Under the pieces are notes generated by a model. It saw nothing but the letters and a program-made list of their open reading frames with translations. It ran no database searches and was not told the DNA's origin. A stretch of 61,751 nt of DNA from a bacterium. GTDB taxonomy: Bacteria > Arandabacterota > Arandabacteria > Arandabacterales > Arandabacteraceae. This document shows, in pieces, positions 8,930 to 16,075 of the stretch (within the stretch, counting starts at the first letter, position 1; the number at the start of each line of letters is the position of its first letter). The translations under genes and the position numbers were made by a program. Where the stretch lies: positions 1 to 61,751 of the forward strand of contig JALGZP010000017.1 in the NCBI GenBank assembly GCA_025774845.1. Reading direction: 5' to 3'.

Positions 8930-8951
8930 TCAGGCTGTCGCTACAGCCTGA
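8930..8951 (-). promoter_or_regulatory. Perfect 9-bp hairpin in the rsmA leader
   Basis: A 9-bp perfect inverted repeat (TCAGGCTGT / ACAGCCTGA) with a 4-base loop. It lies in the transcribed leader between the promoter at 9001-9029 and the GTG of rsmA. There is no run of U after it, so it does not look like an intrinsic terminator. It could stabilise the mRNA 5' end or be a protein-binding site. The rest of the 332-base gap 8902-9233 holds only the two divergent promoters. Confidence 0.5.
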
Positions 8952-9000
8952 CCTCTAACAAGCTTACTTCAGCATCACCTCACTTTCTTGACACGCTTGA

Positions 9001-9029
9001 AGTATAGCACATCAATTTTGGCATGTCAA
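9001..9029 (-). promoter_or_regulatory. Sigma-70-type promoter for the rsmA-pdxJ operon
   Basis: On the minus strand a perfect -35 box TTGACA (9024-9029) and a -10 box TATACT (9001-9006) are separated by exactly 17 bases. The predicted start is near 8995, giving a leader of roughly 95 bases that contains the 8930-8951 hairpin. It should drive the seven-gene run down to 1204. Confidence 0.8.
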
Positions 9030-9181
9030 GGACTATGGTATCCATAATCCCAGTATTTATGCGCCTCTCAAGCAACTGCACCCGCAGGGACACGATCGAT
9101 TCGAAAGGCTCCTGTAACATGATATATAGCCCGATTTGGCGAAATAGACACACGTGTCCCTGCCAATTCGCTAGGTCGGTC

Positions 9182-9209
9182 TTGACTCGCGGCCCGGCGG
9201 CTCTATAAA
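9182..9209 (+). promoter_or_regulatory. Promoter for the JAMM-domain gene
   Basis: TTGACT (9182-9187) and TATAAA (9204-9209) with a 16-base spacer. The -10 box ends one base before the ATG at 9210, so that ATG would be upstream of, or at, the transcript start. This favours the downstream TTG 9234 as the real start. A 9-bp inverted repeat (TGCCAATTC at 9161-9169, GAATTGGCA at 9231-9239) flanks the promoter. Confidence 0.6.
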
Positions 9210-9233
9210 ATGCTGGTGGGGGAGGACACGGAA

Positions 9234-10292
9234 TTGGCAAGGCTACCGCGCTACGCAGAGATGATAAGCCGCTACAAAGGCAGAGTGGACGAATACCTGG
9301 CTGCCACGTACGGCAACCGCCGGTATAAGCGCATCCGAAACAACCTGTGCAAGAGTCTCATGACCACCCTGATGACAGGCAAGCGCCCACCGGAGAAACT
9401 GCCCGACAGGAAGCTTACCTTGATGCTCACAAAGATGCAACGCCAGCTCGCCGATGACGGTTACCGTCTATCCAAAGCATGGTATGAAAACCGCGTCTAC
9501 CGGACGGGCCGGCGGACAATCGCGTCGCGTTGGCAGGTACATCCCCTCGAGATCAAGCATCTGGACGAGCTGTGGCTTGATTGCCGCTTCAGCGTCTACG
9601 AATACATGAGCCTTATAAAGAAGGCACAACCGCCCTGGACCTATGATGTGGATGAGATCCATGAGGATGTGACCGTCTGGCTGGATGCCCGGGCGATCGA
9701 GTCTATCATGCTGGTCGCACTCGAGACATACGCGGTGCCCAAGCGAGGGGCCAAGTTCACAGAAGCCTACGGTATCTGCTTCGGATCGATCCGGCCCATG
9801 GAGGAGAAGCGACGCGGACATGGGAAGCATACGACCCGGTACATCCATGTCTCAAGCATACACACCCAGCTCAGGGCCCGCGGTTATCCCGACAGGGTCA
9901 CCTTCGACCCCAGGAGCTTTCAGACCCAGATGACCGTGGCCAGGCACTTCTCTCCCCAGGTTGACATCGTGGGTGACTTCCACACTCACCCGTATGACAC
10001 CGTCAAGGATCTCAAGGCATTTGGCGGTTGGCGCTACAGCGAGTCGGATGAGGCATCTATTGCCGATTGGGTCGCACCCTTAAGAAAGATGGATTATAAC
10101 CCGAGGGTGTCGCTGATCATCGGAATCGCGGAGGGAACCAGGCGCATCTCGAAACCGGGGATGCTCAAGCCCAACATAGTCCGGTTATCGATAAACAAGT
10201 ATCACTTCTATATCGCCTGTTACCGTATTCTCGGGGACAGGTACTCCGACCGGAATATCACCCTGAACTCGGCTGCGCTCCCGGGCATGTAG
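9234..10292 (+). CDS. Free-standing JAMM/MPN-domain (JAB1-like) metalloprotease candidate
   Basis: A 352-residue protein counted from TTG 9234, which has GGGGAGG 8 bases upstream; the ATG at 9210 overlaps the promoter -10 and would add 8 residues. The N-terminal 150 residues are basic and helical with no motif I recognise. The C-terminal half carries JAMM-type signals: E177 in E-A-Y-G-I-C-F-G (matching the E-x-x-G-x-x-x-G strand), then H250-T-H252-P, and S269-E-S-D272, which fits S-x2-D. These are the zinc and catalytic residues of JAB1/MPN+ deubiquitinase-like and RadC/Mec+ enzymes. The gap between HTH and S is 16 residues instead of the usual 7. No ubiquitin-like, E1/E2 or sulfur-carrier gene is adjacent. 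Function unknown; the active-site match is by eye. Confidence 0.7.
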   Translation: MARLPRYAEMISRYKGRVDEYLAATYGNRRYKRIRNNLCKSLMTTLMTGKRPPEKLPDRKLTLMLTKMQRQLADDGYRLSKAWYENRVYRTGRRTIASRWQVHPLEIKHLDELWLDCRFSVYEYMSLIKKAQPPWTYDVDEIHEDVTVWLDARAIESIMLVALETYAVPKRGAKFTEAYGICFGSIRPMEEKRRGHGKHTTRYIHVSSIHTQLRARGYPDRVTFDPRSFQTQMTVARHFSPQVDIVGDFHTHPYDTVKDLKAFGGWRYSESDEASIADWVAPLRKMDYNPRVSLIIGIAEGTRRISKPGMLKPNIVRLSINKYHFYIACYRILGDRYSDRNITLNSAALPGM

Positions 10293-10304
10293 TTCCCGGA
10301 GGAG

Positions 10305-10688
10305 CTAACCCCACCCGTTTCCCATGAAGCCCACGATCGCGGCCATGCCGAATATGAAGAGAAATACGAGTCCGACGATGATCCCGATCAGTGCCATGAT
10401 CCCCTGAATCAGAAAGTACCTGTTTATCTTCTCCAGGAAACCTTCCAGCTGGGTGGGAGCACCACGGGATGCCATCTCGGCGTCTCCCGCAGCCTTGAAG
10501 AGAATGACCCCGATCCATATCGGAAGCCAGCAAATCAGGATACCCCAGAGCGTGAAGACCAGAAAAATCCCCTGGATAATTGAAAGCACACCGAGAAACT
10601 TCATCCACCCGGCGCTTCCCGCAGCCCTGAGGCTCAATCGCCTAACAAGATCCTCGGAAGGATTTTCATTGGACGGATGCTCATTCAT
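10305..10688 (-). CDS. DUF5362-like small membrane protein
   Basis: A 127-residue protein with a polar N-terminus of about 28 residues, two hydrophobic segments around residues 30-62, a charged loop with K-A-A-G-D-A, an amphipathic helix, and a final pair of helices ending in G-M-A-A-I-V-G-F. The layout and the W-M-K-F-L-G-V start of helix 1 match small DUF5362-type membrane proteins. AAGGAGG precedes the ATG. It is transcribed alone from the promoter at 10734-10761 and faces the JAMM gene convergently with 12 bases between stops. The role is unknown. Confidence 0.7.
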   Translation of the reverse strand: MNEHPSNENPSEDLVRRLSLRAAGSAGWMKFLGVLSIIQGIFLVFTLWGILICWLPIWIGVILFKAAGDAEMASRGAPTQLEGFLEKINRYFLIQGIMALIGIIVGLVFLFIFGMAAIVGFMGNGWG

Positions 10689-10733
10689 GATCTGCCTCCT
10701 TATTCTCCGGATTTCATCCCGCGCGTTTACCCG

Positions 10734-10761
10734 ATTCTAGCCTTCAGGCAGGAAGGGTCAA
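10734..10761 (-). promoter_or_regulatory. Promoter for the DUF5362-like gene
   Basis: Minus-strand TTGACC (10756-10761) and TAGAAT (10734-10739) with a 16-base spacer, about 46 bases upstream of the ATG at 10688. Confidence 0.6.
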
Positions 10762-10808
10762 GCAAAATCAACGCTGGCCACCCGATGGGATGCCGTGACT
10801 TGATACAC

Positions 10809-10844
10809 TTCAACGTTGAAAACCAGGTTGTGGTGGGGTATGCT
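10809..10844 (+). promoter_or_regulatory. Promoter for the SGNH/DUF5989 genes with an overlapping palindrome
   Basis: TTGAAA (10816-10821) and TATGCT (10839-10844) with a 17-base spacer. A perfect 12-bp palindrome TTCAACGTTGAA (10809-10820) covers most of the -35 box, an arrangement expected of a repressor operator. The predicted start near 10851 leaves a leader of about 50 bases. Confidence 0.5.
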
Positions 10845-10899
10845 CTTTGGTGGCTAAGCGAGGTGAACAGGGCTGATAAGAAGATATCTCCGTTACCTC

Positions 10900-11871
10900 A
10901 TGTTCGCAGGTTACGTAGCACTCTTCTGCCTGATCGGGGGAGAGATCGTCGTCAGGGTATTCTACGAACGCTTCAGCAACTACAACATGGAAATGTGGAG
11001 GTACTCCTCGGAGCTCAAGCTGCCACTCGAAAGACAGGCACTCCCATTTCACCACATACCGAACAAGAGCGGTTCATACTACGGGGTCGATATCAGCACG
11101 AATTCCCTGGGTTTCAGAGACGCGGAATATAGCATCATTAAGCCGGAGAACACCAGGCGTATAGTGATGCTTGGGGACTCCCACACGCTGGGATGGGGGG
11201 TCGCTTTTGATGATCTCTTCTCCAAGATTCTTGAGCGACAACTGAATCAAACCGGCAATACTCACGAGGTGATTAATCTTGGAACCGGGAATTATAACTC
11301 CACAATGGAAGTTGAGCTGTTCAAATGGAAGGGGCTCGGTCTCGACCCGGACATGGTTATCCTGATGTACTTCATCAATGACACCGAGCCGGTACCCCGT
11401 CGGAAGTCGGCGATCGGCTGCGCGGTACTCAAACATTCCTACTTCTGCTCATTCCTGTTCGATCGTCTGGTTAGACTGAGGTCGCGTTTCATCCGCGGGT
11501 CCGGCTGGAGCAGCTACTACCGGAGCCTGTATTCCCCGGAGAATGCTCCAGACCGGGAATCCAACCGGGAATCGATAAGAGAGTTGATTCGCCTTTGCGA
11601 TGAGAACCATATCGACCTGCTTATAGCGAATCTCCCCGAACTTCGCAGACTCAGACCATATCCTTTCACTTACGCAACGAACTACATCCGGGATCTCGCT
11701 GAAGAAGGTGGGGTGCCCTTTATCGATATGCTTCCGGCCCTGAGTATCTATGAATCCGAATCCCTTTGGATCAGCGTCGAGGACTCGCACGCAAATGCCA
11801 GGGCTCACGCGATAATAGCCCGGCAAATCCACGAAGAGATAAAGCAGGAATTTCCCGCTAGTCTTGACTGA
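10900..11871 (+). CDS. Membrane-anchored SGNH/GDSL hydrolase-family protein (first copy)
   Basis: A 323-residue protein with one N-terminal signal-anchor helix (about residues 2-20) and an SGNH hydrolase-like domain. Block I reads L-G-D-S-H-T-L-G-W-G-V, the Gly/Asn blocks follow (G-T-G-N-Y-N-S; Y-F-I-N-D-T), and the final block has E-D-S-H-A-N with a later H, fitting the Asp-His pair. Such membrane SGNH proteins often act as O-acetyl transfer or esterase partners in cell-surface polysaccharide assembly. ATG 10900 has no strong Shine-Dalgarno sequence; in-frame CTG at 10873 sits behind AGGTGA, so a slightly longer protein is possible. It is followed by the 52-residue DUF5989 gene and a second SGNH gene. 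Confidence 0.8.
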   Translation: MFAGYVALFCLIGGEIVVRVFYERFSNYNMEMWRYSSELKLPLERQALPFHHIPNKSGSYYGVDISTNSLGFRDAEYSIIKPENTRRIVMLGDSHTLGWGVAFDDLFSKILERQLNQTGNTHEVINLGTGNYNSTMEVELFKWKGLGLDPDMVILMYFINDTEPVPRRKSAIGCAVLKHSYFCSFLFDRLVRLRSRFIRGSGWSSYYRSLYSPENAPDRESNRESIRELIRLCDENHIDLLIANLPELRRLRPYPFTYATNYIRDLAEEGGVPFIDMLPALSIYESESLWISVEDSHANARAHAIIARQIHEEIKQEFPASLD

Positions 11872-11917
11872 ACCGCCGGAATAGTGGTACACTGAAGAAA
11901 ATACGGAGCAGAGCAAG

Positions 11918-12076
11918 ATGAGCAAATTATCAGTTGCCAGAGAGTTCTTTGGGTATATGAAAGCGCGCAAGAAATGGTGGCTTACGCCCATCATTGTTCT
12001 GCTCATATTGATGGGCACGCTGATCGTTCTGACTGAGGGCTCGGCACTGGCTCCTTTTATCTACGCATTGTTCTAG
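11918..12076 (+). CDS. DUF5989 family small membrane protein
   Basis: A 52-residue ORF. GGAG lies 9 bases upstream of the ATG. The product begins with an amphipathic helix (V-A-R-E-F-F-G-Y-M-K), has a basic-aromatic K-K-W-W-L-T-P, one membrane helix, and ends T-E-G-S-A-L-A-P-F-I-Y-A-L-F. This start-to-finish pattern (R-E-F-..-K-K-W-L-P-I-I, then T-x-G-S-x-x-A-P-F-I-Y) is that of DUF5989. Known members lie next to SGNH hydrolases, carbamoyltransferases and SxtJ-like proteins in polysaccharide or secondary-metabolite loci. Here it sits between two SGNH genes, with the second starting 16 bases after its stop, so the three are one operon. Confidence 0.9.
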   Translation: MSKLSVAREFFGYMKARKKWWLTPIIVLLILMGTLIVLTEGSALAPFIYALF

Positions 12077-12092
12077 CTTGGAGCGTGAGACT

Positions 12093-13172
12093 GTGGCTTC
12101 ACGCACTAAAGCGGTTTTCACCGGCATCCTGATCGTAATTCTGACAGTCGTAGTCACGCTTGGTATCTTTGAGGTCTGCCTCCGCATGTTCAAGCCCCAG
12201 AAAACCTTCGCGGTGACCGTCAATACCTGGGACCGGGAGGTTGGAACGAAGCATATTCCCGGTTCCAGGGGCTTTGTTATCACCCCCCAGTACGAGATGG
12301 ATCTTGTCATAAACTCCAGGGGGCTGCGGGATCGCGAGTTTCCGTATGCCAAGCCTGAGGGGGCCAAAAGGATCCTGTGCCTCGGGGGATCCTTCACATG
12401 CGGCTATGGGGTCGCGGCTGAGGAGACCTTCGCGAAGGTCCTCGAGCGGCTTCTCAACGGCGATGAAGACGAAACCGAGAGATGGGAGGTGTTAAACGGT
12501 GGGGTCGGCAGTACCGGGACAGCACATCAGCTGGCATTCTTCCAGCTTGAGGGTTACAAGTACAACCCCGACTTTCTACTTGTCTGTTTTTCCCAGGGAA
12601 CCGACTTCTGGGACAACATAACCTGTGGCCTCTATTCACTCGAAAGCGGCAGGCTCGTGAAACACGATGCGCCTCGCACACCGTCGCGGAGAATCCAGAG
12701 ATTCGTCACCTGGATACCCGGCTACACTACGATCTTCGCAAGATCCCACCTGTTCAACTTCGTAAAGGACCGGATCTCGCGGTATCACTTCCGAGACCTG
12801 GCCGAGCGGATTCAGGTCATCGACCAATCGGAAGTTGAGCAAACCGAGGAAGAACTGACGTGGAAGCTACTGGTTGCCATGCACGATGCCTGTGCGGACA
12901 TAGACTGTCGCCTTGTCGTTACTGCGATCCCGCTTCCGAATACCTGGGGATGGTATGATGAGACTCTGGAGCTGATCGAATCCATGGGGGATGAGGAAAT
13001 TCCATTTGTCGATCTCGGTCCCGACTTCCGGAGGTCTGCAGAAGGGGGAACTCAGATAATCTACCCTCGGGACTGTCACTGGACAAGGGAGGGCCACGAG
13101 CTGGCGGCCAACTGCCTTTATCAGTTCTTCGCCGGTGCAGCCCTTGTTGATTCTCTCAATCCCGGTTCTTAG
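12093..13172 (+). CDS. Membrane-anchored SGNH-family protein (second copy)
   Basis: A 359-residue protein. The start is GTG 12093, because GGAG at 12080-12083 is 9 bases upstream; an in-frame TTG at 12078 would add five residues but lacks a site. One signal-anchor helix at about residues 7-29 is followed by an SGNH domain: block I is C-L-G-G-S-F-T-C-G-Y-G-V, in which G replaces the usual D before Ser, and the last block is D-C-H-W-T-R-E-G-H, giving the Asp-His pair. It is a diverged paralogue of the SGNH protein at 10900 (both have the N-S-x-G-x-R-D/x-x-E motif after the anchor). Likely a cell-surface glycan-modifying partner; the substrate is unknown. Confidence 0.8.
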   Translation: MASRTKAVFTGILIVILTVVVTLGIFEVCLRMFKPQKTFAVTVNTWDREVGTKHIPGSRGFVITPQYEMDLVINSRGLRDREFPYAKPEGAKRILCLGGSFTCGYGVAAEETFAKVLERLLNGDEDETERWEVLNGGVGSTGTAHQLAFFQLEGYKYNPDFLLVCFSQGTDFWDNITCGLYSLESGRLVKHDAPRTPSRRIQRFVTWIPGYTTIFARSHLFNFVKDRISRYHFRDLAERIQVIDQSEVEQTEEELTWKLLVAMHDACADIDCRLVVTAIPLPNTWGWYDETLELIESMGDEEIPFVDLGPDFRRSAEGGTQIIYPRDCHWTREGHELAANCLYQFFAGAALVDSLNPGS

Positions 13173-13182
13173 CGATTGATTC

Positions 13183-13788
13183 CTAAGCGTCTCCGAGTCT
13201 CTGGAGCTCAGCGAGGAGATCCTCTACAAATGTATCCGCTGCCGGATCGACGGTGTTCGCGGGGCTAAGGATGTCAATCTCGGTCTTGGCCTGATCGTAG
13301 AGTGCGAGTTCGAAATAGCTGTGCGCCCGAATAAGCCTGAGATCATACCAGTCGAACGTCGTGTCATGCGTAAAGACATAACCGGGGTCGATTGCAAGTG
13401 CACTATCCGCCCAGTCGATTGCCGCTTCGAGATCCAGCGGTACCCGGTCCCTGTAGACCACGGACTTCCCCGCGCGCGGATCGCCGGCCGCAACGCTATT
13501 GGAGATCGCCTGATCAAAACCGTCGAGCGCTGCATCGAGGGAATCAAGCCAAATGCAACACCAGCCTATCCCGTTGTATGCCTCGCCATAGCCCGCACTC
13601 GTCCGCGTGGCCTGCTCGAATCTCGATAATGCGCTACGATAGTCACCGGTCTCAAACCTGAGCCAGCCCGCCGCGGTGAGTTCAGCCGCCGTCGGCTCGG
13701 GTGCGGTACCGTTATCACCACAGCCCCATAACATAGCCATCAGGGCTGCCAGCGATAACACGACCGCAAAGCTGCTGAACATCTTCAT
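13183..13788 (-). CDS. TPR-repeat lipoprotein
   Basis: A 201-residue lipoprotein: signal peptide ending in the lipobox M-L-W-G-C, then about four helix-turn-helix TPR units (A-A-G-W-L-R-F-E-T-G-D-Y; A-Y-N-G-I-G-W; A-I-S-N; A-D-S-A-L-A-I-D-P). It has the length of a short TPR adaptor of the outer-membrane inner face. The gene starts 31 bases after the propeller-repeat gene ends and reads the same way, so it may be the tail of that transcript. Its 3' end faces the SGNH gene with only 10 bases between stops. Confidence 0.8.
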   Translation of the reverse strand: MKMFSSFAVVLSLAALMAMLWGCGDNGTAPEPTAAELTAAGWLRFETGDYRSALSRFEQATRTSAGYGEAYNGIGWCCIWLDSLDAALDGFDQAISNSVAAGDPRAGKSVVYRDRVPLDLEAAIDWADSALAIDPGYVFTHDTTFDWYDLRLIRAHSYFELALYDQAKTEIDILSPANTVDPAADTFVEDLLAELQRLGDA

Positions 13789-13819
13789 ACACAGACCGTC
13801 CGCTTTGATACGTGTGTTT

Positions 13820-15891
13820 TCATCGTGTCAGTGTCACCTTGCCTGTCGCGGTCGTGTGTTCCGTCTCAACCCTTATAAAGTAAATGCCGCTTGAAACCGG
13901 ATCGCCGGAGTCCGATCTACCGTCCCAAACCACCTCGCGAACACCGGGACTTGCTCCGCGATCCGGCAGCCGCACAATCTCCCTGCCAAGCACATCATAT
14001 ATCGAGACCCACAGGTTTTGTCTCGACCGTACCTCGTAACGTATCGTTGTTGTCTTTCTGAAGGGACTCGGATAGCTGCCGTACAGACTTAAGAAACCGT
14101 TGTCGGCAAGCCTGCCCGCACCGGGCTCGCCGAGAATCAAATGGAATGTACCCGACTCGTAAGTTGTGGCACTCACGGTCTGTCTCACCGGGTCAAAGTA
14201 AGCGTCCAGGGGCCCCACGCGGTCGTGTACGATAACGAGTTGATCGGGGGAACCCTCCGGCCCCAAATCGGAAGCACCATAAGTGAATTCCACGCAAGCC
14301 GTATTCCCGTTAAGCAGCCCACCCGGGCCGAAGTGGTACCCGGAGGGCGGTTCGCCTGCCGGGGCAAGCAGAATCGGACCGGCGGTGGAACTCATACGCG
14401 CCTGTGCGGGTAACGCCGTGACATAGGTGTTTCTTGAAAGCACACCCGGCTCTACGGTGATACTCACCCGGCCATCAGAGCTCACGATACGCCCGCCGTC
14501 CCCTGCCATCACAAGCGAGACAGAGAAGTCCGCCATCACCCCTGCGCTATTACCCCCGAGGTCGGAGGCGCGGCATTCAATCGACTGGACCCCACCCGGC
14601 GGTGCCACCTTGAAATCACCCATCCACACGTTCTCTTCCGGGTCGATGAGCCGGGACTCAACCGCCTGGGCATTGACCTCAAACTCGACCGTAGCGGGGT
14701 CAATCTCTTCCGACGCGATCATGCATACATCCAGATACTGCGTCATGTAGGGATTCTGGAGCACGCCGACCATCAACTCGGGTGCGACAAGGTCGTCGCT
14801 TACCTTGAGAATGTAGACGTCGTAGTCCCCTCTACCAAAGGACCTCGTCCGGCCGGCGAGAATGAAACCACTATCGGAGGTAGTCTGTACATAACGTGCA
14901 CCATCAAGTCCTGAAGACCCGAACGTGCGGCTCCAGACGGCGTCACCCATATCATCCGTCTTTATGAGATAGATGTCCGTTTGCCCTGCACCGAAGGAGT
15001 ATGTGTCTCCGGCGATTATATACCCGCCTCCGGGAATCGCCTGAACCGAGTAGCCGTAATCATTCTCAGGGCCGCCGTAGGTACGTGTCCAGAGCGTATC
15101 GCCGTTTGCATCGGTGCCGATAAGATAGAGATCGTAGCGATCCACAAACGGGGTCCCGTACGATGAGGTATGGCCGGTAATCACAAAACCCCCATCGGGC
15201 GATAAGGCAACTGAATAGCCGTAATCCTGGCCGTTTCCTCCGTAGGTCTGTGTCCAGAGACTTTCACCCTCGGCGTCAATCTTCATGAGATAAATGTCGT
15301 AATCGCTTTCATCCACCGGGCCTGAATAGCCGCCGACAATGTAGCTCCCATCCGGCAATTCCCTGACCGAGTACGCGAGCAGAGCGTATCGCCGCCGGCA
15401 TCGGTTCTCAGGAGATAAATGTCGTGGTCGTGTCCCGCCCAAACGTGGATCTTGTCACCTGCTATGATGTAGCCTCCGTCTGATGTCTGCTGGGCGGAGT
15501 TGGCATGGTCATGCACTCCGACGACGCCATAGGTCTTGGTCCAGAGAGTGTCCCCGTCGGCATCGGTTTTTATAAGATAGACGTCGTCCCTCCCCGGCCC
15601 AAATGAGGATGACGTCCCGATAATGACATATCCTGAGTCAGGGAAAGTCTGAAAAACCGACCTGCCATAGTCGGTCTCATCCCCTCCGTAGTATCGCTTC
15701 CAGAGCGTATCCCCGTTCGCATCGGTCTTGAGAAGATAGACATCGCGAGGCGCGTACGCGTCGACCCAGTAAGCACGATCGACCCTTGTGCCCCCGTAGG
15801 TTCTTGTCCAGACGGTGTCGGGCCCCTGCCCAAGCACGCAGGTCGCTCCAACCAGGACCATGAATACAGCGAGGCCTATACTCCTGAACAC
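13820..15891 (-). pseudogene. Secreted propeller-repeat protein with FlgD-like C-terminus, frame broken near 15380
   Basis: One gene split over two frames. The 5' part (GTG 15891, GGTGGTG upstream) has a signal peptide and repeats of about 55 residues built on D-x-Y-L-I-K-T-D-A-x-G-D-T-L-W and D-G-G-Y-I-I-A-G. The 3' part continues the same repeats, then an Ig-like region and a C-terminal FlgD-like domain (S-P-F-R-K-T-T; V-L-G-R-E-I-V-R-L; S-S-G-I-Y-F-I-R-V). At the join, G-D-T-L-W-T-R-T-Y-G-G...-D-Y-A-Y-S-V is expected, but the DNA runs from the T-L codons straight into A-Y-S-V in another frame. About 38-41 bases seem to be missing from one repeat. It may be a true deletion or an assembly error in a repeat. 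Confidence 0.8.
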
Positions 15892-16025
15892 GGAACAATC
15901 ACCACCCTTAACGCAACTATACCAACCGGGGACGGGCTTGAGAAGTTGGAATCGTGGGTAAAACCCCCGGAGTCAGGTCTTGGAATTAAGCGTTGGGGGG
16001 AGAAGTGGCGGTGTATGATACGACA

Positions 16026-16056
16026 GGGGCAGGTCCCGTAAAGGCTAACCTGCCCC
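16026..16056 (-). terminator. Hairpin after the gingipain-like gene
   Basis: A perfect 9-bp inverted repeat (GGGGCAGGT at 16026-16034, ACCTGCCCC at 16048-16056) with a 13-base loop, 20 bases past the stop of the protease gene. It lacks a T-run on either strand, so it would be a weak or factor-assisted terminator. The remaining gap 15892-16025 contains a possible -10 box TATAGT on the minus strand for the propeller gene but no clear -35. Confidence 0.4.
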
Positions 16057-16075
16057 GATACTCACAGATACTACG

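Noticed and set aside
8930-8951. Hairpin as an intrinsic terminator
   Set aside because: No T-run follows on either strand and it lies in the leader of an operon.
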